Below, in pieces: positions 4,859 to 11,375 of a DNA stretch of 11,631 bases. Source of the stretch: URNF01 sp045543675. Lineage in GTDB: Bacteria; Bacillota; Clostridia; Oscillospirales; Acutalibacteraceae. The stretch lies in the NCBI GenBank assembly GCA_045543675.1, contig JAZPXM010000194.1, positions 1 through 11,631 of the forward strand, written 5' to 3'. The notes beneath the pieces were generated by a model. The model was not told the DNA's origin. It worked only from the letters and a program-made list of their open reading frames with translations, and searched no databases. How positions within the stretch are numbered: position 1 is the stretch's first letter; every line of letters begins with the position of its first letter. A program made the position numbers and the translations under genes.

Positions 4859-5017
4859 ATGGCACGGGCAAGGAGATTGACCAGGGCGGAAAAGATCGCC
4901 GTATCCAAGTTGGGGTTTGACCCAACGCAGTATTTATGTGAAGAAGTGCGGGACAACATACTGCTCTTGGTGAACAAGAAAACGGGAAAACGAATATTTA
5001 TTGCAATTGAAAAATGA
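4859..5017 (+). CDS. Small DUF6906-like phage protein (52 aa)
   Basis: Starts MARARRLTRAEKIAVSKLGF: a basic N-terminus, the TRAEKIAVSKLGFDPTQYL helix and a two-strand C-terminus (NILLLVNKKTGKRIFIAIE). This layout resembles the small phage proteins grouped as DUF6906 (TR-x-QK ... GL-x-P ... HK-x-TGK), of unknown function; the match is from memory. The ribosome site AAAGGGGTGA (4846-4854) precedes ATG at 4859. That site can be sequestered by ACCCCT in the structured leader just upstream. First gene of the 4859-5956 run. Confidence 0.75.
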   Translation: MARARRLTRAEKIAVSKLGFDPTQYLCEEVRDNILLLVNKKTGKRIFIAIEK

Positions 5018-5039
5018 AAGTATAAAAGGAGTGACGGGT

Positions 5040-5270
5040 ATGACATTACAACAACTAATGAATGAAACCGGAGATTTTGTGCGTGTTGCGGATGCGGCGA
5101 AAATTTTAGGTGCTGATCCGCAGAGCATAAGAGAACAGGCACGACGGGATAAGGCGAAGCTGGGGTTTCCCGTAATCGTTATAGGATGTCGGACTAAAAT
5201 TCCGCGGTTACCGTTTATTGCCTACATTATGGGGGCAACGGAGGGGGTGACAGAATGTTCAGAACGTTAG
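5040..5270 (+). CDS. Excisionase-type helix-turn-helix protein
   Basis: A 76-residue protein. VRVADAAKILGADPQSIREQ (residues 15-34) is a MerR/excisionase-like winged-helix start, followed by LGFPVIVIGCRTKIPRLPFIAYI, a wing and short helix. Similar small DNA-binding proteins with QSIR and a KIPR-x-PF ending are common in Clostridia prophages. It may be the recombination directionality factor or a regulator. The ATG at 5040 follows AAAGGAGTGA; the reading frame continues upstream but has no ribosome site there. It overlaps the next gene by 16 bp. Confidence 0.8.
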   Translation: MTLQQLMNETGDFVRVADAAKILGADPQSIREQARRDKAKLGFPVIVIGCRTKIPRLPFIAYIMGATEGVTECSER

Positions 5271-5599
5271 GTGCAATGTTGGCGGTGGTTGGCTTTTTTG
5301 TCTTTCTCGGCACTGCCGGCGCATCGGATGCGGGCTCTATCGGATGGGATCGGTTGTGGCTGCAACTGGATATATCGGTAGTGCTTCTCGTTGCAGGCGG
5401 TGCGCTGATATACATAGACGATAAGCGACAGAGAGCGGGGCGACGCGGCAAGAAATCCCCCAGTCTTTCGCTTTGCGAAAGCCAGCCCTTGCAGGACGGC
5501 CACCCCTCTGTCCTACGGACATCTCCCCTGTCAGGGGAGTACCCTTTAGACAAGGGAGGCAGAAAAGGGAAAACATACACGGAAAGGAAGGTGGAATGA
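5255..5599 (+). CDS. Small two-helix membrane protein with a repeat-derived tail
   Basis: Residues 4-24 (TLGAMLAVVGFFVFLGTAGAS) and about 36-54 (LQLDISVVLLVAGGALIYI) are hydrophobic, giving a two-helix inner-membrane protein. A basic stretch (DDKRQRAGRRGKK) follows. From about residue 67 (SPSLSLCESQPLQDGHPSVL) the sequence is low in recognisable structure and is encoded by a palindromic repeat, so the original protein probably ended soon after the basic stretch. The ribosome site GAGGGGGTGA precedes ATG at 5255. The TGA overlaps the spacing of the next start (GTGGAATGAATG). Function unknown. Confidence 0.7.
   Translation: MFRTLGAMLAVVGFFVFLGTAGASDAGSIGWDRLWLQLDISVVLLVAGGALIYIDDKRQRAGRRGKKSPSLSLCESQPLQDGHPSVLRTSPLSGEYPLDKGGRKGKTYTERKVE
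5456..5562 (+). repeat. Palindromic (REP/MITE-like) repeat inserted in a coding sequence
   Basis: Four successive hairpins: 5465-5471/5475-5481 (CTTTCGC/GCGAAAG), 5509-5513/5517-5521 (TGTCC/GGACA), 5523-5528/5534-5539 (CTCCCC/GGGGAG, extendable) and 5542-5546/5552-5556 (CCCTT/AAGGG). The wording (CCCCAGTC..., CTCCCCTGTCAGGGGAG, GGGAGGCAGAAAAGGG) resembles dispersed repeats I recall from gut Clostridia genomes. It stays in frame and supplies about 35 residues of the host gene's tail. Confidence 0.65.
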
Positions 5600-5956
5600 A
5601 TGGCGTATTGGTATCAAAAGTACGAGCCGCGTGAGCCAGAGCCGCTTACGATGTGGGCGCCGGAAGGCGAGCTGTATCTTATCAGCGTGCGGCATCCCAA
5701 AATGCGGGAGTTATATGAAGTAGAAAGACTTCGGCTTGGAAATCGAACTTATGAGCCGTTCAGTGATGCTGAGCGGTGGGCGTGGGAAGTAGGTATCATT
5801 GCTAAGATACGTGATTTACGGCGTATCCCCGAGTATGTCGTGCGTCGGCTTTTACTGCCACCGTACCGCGGTATATGCGAAGCGGCGGGGATGGATATAG
5901 CGGTGTTGGAAAAATGCATAAAAAAAGGACCGCCGAAGCGGTCGGCGGTCTCTTGA
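5600..5956 (+). CDS. Hypothetical phage protein (118 aa)
   Basis: I do not recognise a family. The product starts MAYWYQKYEPREPEPLTMW, with several Trp/Tyr, and is Arg/Glu rich with helical stretches around 33-75 and 84-107. GGAAGGTGG precedes ATG at 5600, immediately after the TGA of the previous gene (possible translational coupling). The last residues (KKGPPKRSAVS) are encoded by an unusually symmetrical sequence: 5928-5950 is the terminator stem of a predicted leftward RNA, so this gene's 3' end and that RNA overlap by about 37 bp in antisense. Confidence 0.7.
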   Translation: MAYWYQKYEPREPEPLTMWAPEGELYLISVRHPKMRELYEVERLRLGNRTYEPFSDAERWAWEVGIIAKIRDLRRIPEYVVRRLLLPPYRGICEAAGMDIAVLEKCIKKGPPKRSAVS

Positions 5957-6021
5957 AAAACGCGTGCGGTCGCGTTTTGTCAGAGGACGGGTATCCTCGT
6001 GCGGGGTGTAAAATCCCCGCA
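5920..6021 (-). ncRNA. Candidate small RNA 3 (leftward, four hairpins, own promoter and terminator)
   Basis: Read leftward from about 6021: hairpin A (TGCGGGG 6000-6006 with CCCCGCA 6015-6021), hairpin B (GAGGA 5983-5987 with TCCTC 5994-5998), hairpin C (AAAACGCG 5957-5964 with CGCGTTTT 5971-5978), then a 9-bp stem 5928-5936/5942-5950 followed by T7 (complement of 5920-5926), a textbook terminator. The promoter is at 6027-6055. Only a few bases separate the hairpins, so nearly the whole predicted RNA of about 102 nt is folded. Its last 37 nt are antisense to the end of the gene at 5600. The family is unknown to me; an RNA regulator of that mRNA, or an independent phage small RNA, are both possible. 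Confidence 0.65.
5957..5978 (+). terminator. Possible terminator of the 4859-5956 gene run
   Basis: AAAACGCG, loop TGCGGT, CGCGTTTT: an 8-bp symmetrical stem ending in T4, directly after the stop codon at 5956. It has T runs on both strands, so it could act in either direction; on the minus strand it is hairpin C of small RNA 3. Confidence 0.45.
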
Positions 6022-6026
6022 TCTCT

Positions 6027-6055
6027 ATTGTAGCACAACGTGTATTTTTTTGCAA
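6027..6055 (-). promoter_or_regulatory. Leftward promoter of small RNA 3
   Basis: Read leftward: -35 TTGCAA (6050-6055), 17-bp spacer, -10 TACAAT (6027-6032). The predicted start is about 6020-6021, exactly at the base of hairpin A. Confidence 0.65.
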
Positions 6056-6091
6056 TAGAAAAATGTACATTCAAAACTGCAAAAAGTTCTT

Positions 6092-6117
6092 AAAAACAGC
6101 GGGTTTCGGCCCGCTGT
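6092..6117 (-). terminator. Hairpin before rep: leftward terminator-like or candidate origin structure
   Basis: ACAGCGGG (6096-6103), loop TTTCGG, CCCGCTGT (6110-6117), an 8-bp stem with a T5 run when read leftward (complement of 6092-6096). It could insulate the small RNA 3 promoter from leftward transcription. As a stem-loop 47 bp upstream of an HUH Rep gene it could instead be part of a nick site. The rest of 6056-6164 holds no gene and no clear rightward promoter. Confidence 0.45.
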
Positions 6118-6164
6118 GGAGAGCTTGCTAAAGATATTAGTTTACCGACACGGAAGGTGTAAAA

Positions 6165-6950
6165 ATGTATATCAAAAAGACGTGGAAAGCCGGGCGGACG
6201 GTGGAAGTCAAAAAAACATACTCCGCGCGGTTTGGAAAGAAACTGCCGCGAGCGGGTAACGTGCTATCCACCAGTGCGGCGCAGGAGGCGGTCAACAGGC
6301 AAGCGGCTGTTGACGAGTTGCGCCGTATTCTTAATGAAAACTTCCACCCGGGAGACTGGCATGCGGTATTTACGTATCCGCAAAAGGAACCGCCCACCAA
6401 AACACAAGCCAAAACGGTACTGCAGATATTTTTGCGGAAAATGCGGCGGTTATACCGTGATGCGGGTGTAGAACTTCGATACGTGACAGTTACCGAGTAT
6501 GAGCGAAAGCGCATACATCATCATATGGTGTTGCCGAACATGCCGGACGAAATGCGGGCGGTCAAGCGGTTATGGAAAACCGTTTTACAAGAGCAATTTT
6601 ATTCTAAGGAAGAGCGAGAACGCGGCGAGCCGTTACACTTACGGTTCCCGTGGTCACAGTTGGATGATAGCGGACAATACGGTGCGCTTGCTGAATATCT
6701 TATCAAAGAGACTGAGCGTACGCGCAAGACAGAGAATGCTTTCAGCAAACGGCGGTACTGCTGTTCGAAAAACATTGTGCATCCACAACCGACGGTGGAG
6801 ATCATTTCCGCAAAGGAATGGAAGAAAGATCCGCCGCCGCGCAAGGGTTACTATATCGATAAAAATGAAAGTTTCGATATCATATCCGAAAAGAACGGTA
6901 TGCCAATGCAAGTATCGGTGTACGTAAAGGTGATGCATCGACGATGTTAA
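6165..6950 (+). CDS. HUH-type rolling-circle replication initiator (Rep) homologue
   Basis: All three HUH endonuclease motifs are visible: motif 1 FTYP (69-72), motif 2 RIHHHMVLP with the metal-binding histidines (118-120), and motif 3 EYLIK (177-181) with a single candidate catalytic Tyr178 and Lys181. SKRRYCCSKNI (194-204) matches the RR-x-S-C-S-RN-like segment that follows motif 3 in phage and plasmid Rep proteins. The 261 residues are the usual length for a stand-alone Rep; no helicase domain is present. It would nick one strand at a double-stranded origin and stay linked through Tyr178. The ribosome site GGAAGGTG precedes ATG at 6165. First gene of the replication block. Confidence 0.82.
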   Translation: MYIKKTWKAGRTVEVKKTYSARFGKKLPRAGNVLSTSAAQEAVNRQAAVDELRRILNENFHPGDWHAVFTYPQKEPPTKTQAKTVLQIFLRKMRRLYRDAGVELRYVTVTEYERKRIHHHMVLPNMPDEMRAVKRLWKTVLQEQFYSKEERERGEPLHLRFPWSQLDDSGQYGALAEYLIKETERTRKTENAFSKRRYCCSKNIVHPQPTVEIISAKEWKKDPPPRKGYYIDKNESFDIISEKNGMPMQVSVYVKVMHRRC

Positions 6951-6986
6951 GAATCTTATTTATGTGTTTAGAAAGGACGGGTAAAA

Positions 6987-7313
6987 ATGCAGGTATATGA
7001 AACGGCGGCTTTTAATCTGATGTCCGCGAAGGCGCAGGTGCTTTGGTGTCACCTTGCGGCCGCCGCGGATGCAAAGGGAATTATTGAGAACGCGCACGAT
7101 ATTCGCATGTCTCTCGGCATCGGCGGCGACGCGGTGCGGGAACTGCTCGCGGCGGGATTTGTGCAAACAACTGCGGACGGTCACGTGAAAATGGTGTGGG
7201 ACGATTGCAAAGTGCCACACTTTATGCGAATAAACGGCGATTTATATGTATATGCGACGGACGTTACTGCGATGCCGCACGGGTTGTTTCATCCCGGGTG
7301 GGTCGCGGTGTGA
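6987..7313 (+). CDS. Short winged-helix-like protein, possible replisome-organiser N-terminal relative
   Basis: 108 residues. LMSAKAQVLWCHLAAAADAKGI (11-32), then NAHDIRMSLGIGGDAVRELLAAGFV, resembles the N-terminal winged-helix of phage replisome organisers (LS-x-x-A-x-x-L-x-x-x-L ... ADDDGFV ... I-x-x-x-L ... L-x-x-x-GFI). The remaining part (KVPHFMRINGDLYVYATDV) would be the wing and a short tail. The rest of a replisome organiser or DnaD-type protein is missing. The ribosome site AAGGACGGG precedes ATG at 6987. It lies between rep and the Myb-repeat gene, supporting a DNA-replication or DNA-binding role. Identification is by pattern only. Confidence 0.7.
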   Translation: MQVYETAAFNLMSAKAQVLWCHLAAAADAKGIIENAHDIRMSLGIGGDAVRELLAAGFVQTTADGHVKMVWDDCKVPHFMRINGDLYVYATDVTAMPHGLFHPGWVAV

Positions 7314-7333
7314 TAAAAGAAAGGACGGGTATT

Positions 7334-8518
7334 ATGGCGGAACGCAGACCGCCGCCTTGCGGATCAAGAACGTGGACGGCAGCAGAAATGCAATATCTCG
7401 AAGAAAAATGGGGCAGTGTTTCTTTACCGCATATAGCCAAAGCGCTTAATAGAACGGTTAATGCCGTAAAAATAAAAGCACAAAAATTAGGGCTCGGCGC
7501 TGTTCTGATGAGCGGTGATTACATTTCGTTAAATGCACTGATGCAGGCAGTGACGGGTCACAGTGTCAACACGTACCACGCGAAAAGTTGGATTGAAAAC
7601 AGGGGTTTACCGGTACATACGCGCCGGGTAGAAAAGAACAGTTTTCGTGTGGTGTTTTTAGATGAGTTTTGGAAATGGGCCAAAAAAAACAGAAGTTTTA
7701 TTGATTTTTCAAAAATGGAACCGTTTGCACTCGGTGCTGAACCTGAATGGGTACAAGAACAGCGAGCAAAAGATTTCCGAAGTCACTCATTACAGCGCAA
7801 AGACCCGTGGACAGCGGCGGAAGACGAGCGGTTGTTGTTTTTGCTGAAGAAGCAACAATACGGCTATAAAGAATTGTCAGAAATGCTCCGCCGCTCTGAA
7901 GGTGCTATCCAAAGACGTTTGCAGGATTTGCAAATAAAGTACCGACCTGTCAAAGCGGATAATCACGGTCCCGAAAGCGTTTGGACGAAAAAAGAGTTTG
8001 CAATTTTGGCGCAGGGTATCCGAAACGGAGACGGGTACGCAGCTATTGGCGCGCAGATAGGCAAGTCGGAAAAAGCCATACGCGGGAAGGTCTATTTTAC
8101 CTATCTCACAGAAAGCGCGGACAAAGTACGTGCAATGCTTGGCGACGGCGAGTGGGGCGACGGTGCCCCAGTGCCCACTGTAAAACAAGGGCTTAGTCTA
8201 TCGCGCACCCGCACTGCGCTAAAGAAAGACTTAACAGCTCTTGTGTCAATACTGAGATATCGAATGAATGACTTGGGGTTTGAACCGTATTTCCAACGTT
8301 TTATGTGTATGCATTGGGACGATTTCAAAGGTTGTACTGCCGGCGAAACGGATTGCGACACGTGCACGTCGTTTCGGCGAATTCGAGAACAGTATTGTGC
8401 CAGGTGCGGCGCGACTTTTTTTGAACGTGAAGAAAACCGCTTTTGTGAGAAGTGTAGAACTGCACGAAAAAAACAAGCACAGAAGAAGTGGTGCATACTT
8501 AATAAACGTCATAAATGA
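7334..8518 (+). CDS. SANT/Myb-repeat DNA-binding protein with C-terminal zinc finger
   Basis: A 394-residue protein with three Myb/SANT-like helical repeats: residues 13-54 (TWTAAEMQYLEEKWG ... IAKALNRTVNAVKIKAQKLG), 158-200 (PWTAAEDERLLFLLKK ... LSEMLRRSEGAIQRRLQDL) and 216-256 (VWTKKEFAILAQGI ... IGAQIGKSEKAIRGKV). An insert at about 58-115 looks like another helical DNA-binding unit. The C-terminus has C334, C341, C344 and then C355-C358/C371-C374, a zinc finger, plus a basic tail. The start at 7334 was chosen for AAGGACGGG just upstream; the open frame extends back over the previous gene without a ribosome site. Such proteins occur in Clostridia phages; the DNA target is unknown, but the neighbours suggest replication or late regulation. 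Confidence 0.82.
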   Translation: MAERRPPPCGSRTWTAAEMQYLEEKWGSVSLPHIAKALNRTVNAVKIKAQKLGLGAVLMSGDYISLNALMQAVTGHSVNTYHAKSWIENRGLPVHTRRVEKNSFRVVFLDEFWKWAKKNRSFIDFSKMEPFALGAEPEWVQEQRAKDFRSHSLQRKDPWTAAEDERLLFLLKKQQYGYKELSEMLRRSEGAIQRRLQDLQIKYRPVKADNHGPESVWTKKEFAILAQGIRNGDGYAAIGAQIGKSEKAIRGKVYFTYLTESADKVRAMLGDGEWGDGAPVPTVKQGLSLSRTRTALKKDLTALVSILRYRMNDLGFEPYFQRFMCMHWDDFKGCTAGETDCDTCTSFRRIREQYCARCGATFFEREENRFCEKCRTARKKQAQKKWCILNKRHK

Positions 8519-8532
8519 AAGGATGATAGAAA

Positions 8533-9879
8533 ATGAGTAAAGAAAACAGTTTGGTATATATTTCGGTGGAGCAGTTACTTCACCACCCCGAAAACCCAAG
8601 AAAAAATCTTGGGGATCTAACGGAATTAACTGAGAGTATCCGTACAAACGGTGTGTTGCAGAACCTTACGGTGGTTACCGCGGAAGATTCGGGGCACTAC
8701 TACGTTGTTATTGGCAACAGGCGTATGGAAGCGGCGAAAGCCGCGGGATTGACGGAACTGCCTTGTACTATTGCGGAAATGACGCGACAGGAGCAGGTTC
8801 GGACGATGTTTGTGGAGAACGTACAAAGAGCAGACCTCACTCCTTACGAGCAGGCAGAATGTCTGCAGATGATGATAGATCTCGGTGAATCGCCTCAAAG
8901 CGTGGCGACACAGACGGGACTTAGCGAAACGACTGTATCGCGACGCCTGCGTCTTCTGAAACTGGATAAGAAGAAGTTCGACCAGGCCGAAGAGAGAGGC
9001 GGCACCTCGTTGGAGCAATATATAAAAATCGCGGAGGTAGAAAGCGCTGCTGACCGCAAAGAATTGTTGGATGCCATCGGCACCGATAACTTCAACAGAA
9101 AGTACCAGTACGTTATCAAAAAACAAAATGAGAAAAAGAATAAGCCGAAGATCATAAAAGAGGTAAGTGCCTTTGCGAAGCCGCTACCGAAGGGGCATGA
9201 TAACTGGAGCAGTGGATATGTCAGGGAAAAGGATTGCGCTATTTCCAACTGGAAACCCGGGGATATGATAATCAAAAAGCCGAAAAAGAATGCGGAATAT
9301 TTTTACTATTTAAGTGATTACGATCGGGCGTACATTATGCGCAAGGTAGCAGAGCCGCAACAGCAGAAAAAAACGGTCAGCGAAAAAGAAAAAACTGCCA
9401 GGAAGCGCCGCAAGCATTTGGCGCAGGTCACCGAAGAAATGTATCAATTACGCCGTAACTTTTTGAAAAACCTATCTGTCGGCGCGAAAAACAGGGATAT
9501 TCTGTTTGAATGGGCGCTTACAACTATTGTTGGATCATCTGTGAAGGGAGTATATAGACACGGTCGTTTTGATAAAGGACTGTTACAAGAGACTATCGGG
9601 CAGGATCCTAAAAGAACATGGGATATTCAGTCTGATCTGCTTCGCGCTTTTTATGAAAACTCTCCCGGTTCTGCTGCAACGTTGATCATCTACGGTAATA
9701 CCGGGGACTGCAAAGAAAACGGATACTACTACTGCAACTATGGAGAAGGTATGCCGTATCATCAAAAAAATCGTGATTTGGATTTAGTATATGAATATCT
9801 TTGCCGTCTCGGTTATTGTATGTCAGACGAGGAAAAGCAATTACAAGACGGAACACATCTGCTGTTTGCGAAAGAATGA
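8533..9879 (+). CDS. ParB/Spo0J-family protein (orphan, large C-terminal extension)
   Basis: The N-terminal ParB domain is clear: LLHHPENPRKN (15-25), GNRRMEAAKAAG (61-72, the GERR-like CTP-binding motif), FVENVQRADLTPYEQA (93-108) and a helix-turn-helix at about 122-142 (QSVATQTGLSETTVSRRL). The remaining 300 or so residues are Lys-rich (KKQNEKKNKPK) and then a region rich in Tyr/Asp that I cannot assign. Canonical ParB proteins are about 280-300 residues with a C-terminal dimerisation domain, so this is longer and different. No ParA or centromere-like repeat is visible. It may help partition, control transcription, or assist replication. The ribosome site AAAGGATG precedes ATG at 8533. Confidence 0.88.
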   Translation: MSKENSLVYISVEQLLHHPENPRKNLGDLTELTESIRTNGVLQNLTVVTAEDSGHYYVVIGNRRMEAAKAAGLTELPCTIAEMTRQEQVRTMFVENVQRADLTPYEQAECLQMMIDLGESPQSVATQTGLSETTVSRRLRLLKLDKKKFDQAEERGGTSLEQYIKIAEVESAADRKELLDAIGTDNFNRKYQYVIKKQNEKKNKPKIIKEVSAFAKPLPKGHDNWSSGYVREKDCAISNWKPGDMIIKKPKKNAEYFYYLSDYDRAYIMRKVAEPQQQKKTVSEKEKTARKRRKHLAQVTEEMYQLRRNFLKNLSVGAKNRDILFEWALTTIVGSSVKGVYRHGRFDKGLLQETIGQDPKRTWDIQSDLLRAFYENSPGSAATLIIYGNTGDCKENGYYYCNYGEGMPYHQKNRDLDLVYEYLCRLGYCMSDEEKQLQDGTHLLFAKE

Positions 9880-9897
9880 AAGAAAGGAAAGATTGTA

Positions 9898-10086
9898 ATG
9901 GGGACCTGCAAATATACCAACTACGAGCGGATACGTCCGAAGAACGTTGATGATATGGTGGAAATTATTTACAAAGACGACGACATTTTAGATGAGATCT
10001 GCAAAAAAAACAGGCGGTTGCCCTTTTGGAGATGGGGTGCAGCCTTCGGATTGCAAAAATTGTGTAAAGGAGTGGCTTTTGCGTGA
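9898..10086 (+). CDS. Small Cys-containing phage protein, apparently frameshifted
   Basis: As read, 62 residues starting MGTCKYTNYERIRP and ending CKGVAFA. The ribosome site AAAGGAAAG precedes ATG at 9898. After ICKK (residues 35-38), at an eight-A run (10003-10010), the +1 frame reads TGGCPFGDGVQPSDCKNC, then VKEWLLRESDE and TGA at 10097-10099. That CPFGDG ... C-x-x-C ... W-L ending is what small Cys-rich prophage proteins of this kind normally have, while the annotated frame loses the cysteine pattern. The gene is therefore probably a 66-residue protein whose frame is broken by one extra A, through mutation, sequencing error, or slippage at the A run. Confidence 0.6.
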   Translation: MGTCKYTNYERIRPKNVDDMVEIIYKDDDILDEICKKNRRLPFWRWGAAFGLQKLCKGVAFA

Positions 10087-10304
10087 GTCAGATGAATGAA
10101 TGGATACACGTATCCGAGCGGGAGCCGACGGAAGAAGACTATAAACGCGGTGACGGTTGGGTTATATGTGCTTTCGAAGACGGCGCGGTGCGACGTGGGT
10201 ACAAAAGCCACTGCGCGAAACGGTGGTTTTCGGAAATGCCGAACAACAAAGTGACACACTGGATGCCGTTCCCGTTGCCGCCGAAGGAGGAATACGATGC
10301 CTGA
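10083..10304 (+). CDS. DUF551-like phage protein
   Basis: About 73 residues. NEWIHVSEREPTEEDYKRGD at the N-terminus and VTHWMPFPLPPKEE at the C-terminus match the DUF551 pattern (W-I-x-V-x-x-x-x-P ... T-H-W-M-P-L-P-x-P-P), common in phage accessory regions and of unknown function. Two starts are possible: GTG at 10083 with GGAG 10 bp upstream, or ATG at 10092, which gives the family's usual MNEW start but has no ribosome site of its own. It overlaps the gene on each side by a few bases, so translation is probably coupled. Confidence 0.8.
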   Translation: MSQMNEWIHVSEREPTEEDYKRGDGWVICAFEDGAVRRGYKSHCAKRWFSEMPNNKVTHWMPFPLPPKEEYDA

Positions 10305-10665
10305 ATATATCGAGCGTGAAGCGTTGGTTAAATATTTCCAAGAGCGTTTTGATTGGCTTCGTAAAGCAAGTGAAAAGCCAGTTGGCGGTGGCAAAGTGAT
10401 TATAGATACCGAACTTCAAACGGGCGCAATAATTGCCAAAGAGTTTCTTGACAAAGCAAAAGCCGCCAAAACCGCAGATGTGGAAGAGGTGCGGCACGGC
10501 GAGTGGTATTTGATTGAGTATGAATATTTGACTTGTAATAAGTGCGGACATTGGTACTATACAGGGTGTGAAAGCACCGCAGAAGCCAAAGAAAAATTGC
10601 ATAATGGCGATACGCCTAACTACTGCCCCAACTGCGGCGCAAAGATGGACGGAAAGGGTGAGTAA
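10297..10665 (+). CDS. Zinc-ribbon phage accessory protein (MPEYIERE family)
   Basis: 122 residues. MPEYIEREALVKYF at the start and TADVEEVRHGEWYLIEY in the middle are typical of a widespread group of small Clostridia phage proteins. The C-terminus carries a zinc ribbon: C80-C83 (CNKC) and C110-C113 (CPNCGAKMDGKGE). Function unknown. GAAGGAGGAA precedes ATG at 10297, and the gene overlaps the DUF551-like gene by 8 bp. Confidence 0.85.
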   Translation: MPEYIEREALVKYFQERFDWLRKASEKPVGGGKVIIDTELQTGAIIAKEFLDKAKAAKTADVEEVRHGEWYLIEYEYLTCNKCGHWYYTGCESTAEAKEKLHNGDTPNYCPNCGAKMDGKGE

Positions 10666-10668
10666 TGA

Positions 10669-10824
10669 GTGAAAGGTATTCCGAAATACAAACCGCTGCC
10701 GCCGCCAAAGGTGTCTATTGATGATATTCTCGCGTTTGCTGAAGAATATAAAAAAGAAACGGGCGTGTATCTTGGCTTTGCCAAAGCGCGCGAAGAAATG
10801 AAACGAAGGGGGTATCCTGTATGA
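10669..10824 (+). CDS. Small hypothetical protein (51 aa, GTG start)
   Basis: Product starts MKGIPKYKPLPPPKVSIDD and ends EEMKRRGYPV: a proline-rich N-terminus, then an amphipathic helical body. The GTG start is fixed by an in-frame TGA immediately before it (TGAGTG); GGGTGAG (10656-10662) is the ribosome site. Its stop overlaps the next start as ATGA (10821-10824), typical of coupled phage genes. No function is recognised. Confidence 0.65.
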   Translation: MKGIPKYKPLPPPKVSIDDILAFAEEYKKETGVYLGFAKAREEMKRRGYPV

Positions 10825-11375
10825 ATTATCAAAAAATTATGGGGATTTTTAAGAAAAAAGGGCTAATAACGGTATATACCGCAAAAGACCGTCAATGGAT
10901 TTCGGACGGTTATGCTGTGTACCCTTTGCTACAGATGCCGAAAATGAACGAGCAGAGCATACGCGCTATTTTTGATATTGCGGACAGTGTGCGCATTATA
11001 GAAAAAGCAGAATTGCCTGCTACGGTTTGTTTTGACGATATCGACATTACCGAAAACGCCATCTTCTTAGAAGAAATCCAGTTGCAGCCGAGCGGGCTTG
11101 ACACGGTCAGTTTTCGGACGCAGGCGGGCGTCACCTTTATCGAGCGAAAGTACTTATCCCCTATCAAGGGCGTGAATGACGACGGCAGTATTGGCATATA
11201 CGAGCGGGTGAGCCAAGAGACGGGCCACGTGTATATCGTTGTTAAGCGCGGTATACTGCTGGAAGCCATTATACAACCGGTCAAGGTGCTCACAAAAGAT
11301 TGGGTAGAAGAACTCAGTGAACTGGTGGTCGCTATCAGACAAACGTTTAATACGGGGGTGCAAAACGAATGTTAA
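10821..11375 (+). CDS. Hypothetical phage protein (184 aa)
   Basis: I do not recognise the family. Starts MNYQKIMGIFKKKGLITVYT. The body alternates beta strands and loops (TVCFDDIDI, SFRTQAGVTFIERKYLSPI, VYIVVKRGILLEAIIQPV) and ends in a helix (WVEELSELVVAIRQTF). There are no hydrophobic membrane segments and no metal motif. AAGGGGGT precedes ATG at 10821, which overlaps the stop of the previous gene. It sits in a string of overlapping accessory genes. Confidence 0.75.
   Translation: MNYQKIMGIFKKKGLITVYTAKDRQWISDGYAVYPLLQMPKMNEQSIRAIFDIADSVRIIEKAELPATVCFDDIDITENAIFLEEIQLQPSGLDTVSFRTQAGVTFIERKYLSPIKGVNDDGSIGIYERVSQETGHVYIVVKRGILLEAIIQPVKVLTKDWVEELSELVVAIRQTFNTGVQNEC

Noticed and set aside
4566..4925. 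Leftward ORFs of 119 and 72 codons across structured RNA 2
   Set aside because: No ribosome sites and Pro/Ser/Arg-rich low-quality protein; the helix-forming symmetry explains the openness better.
8246..9275. Leftward ORFs of 126-166 codons over the Myb and ParB-like genes
   Set aside because: They are antisense to clearly coding genes with recognised domains and lack ribosome sites.
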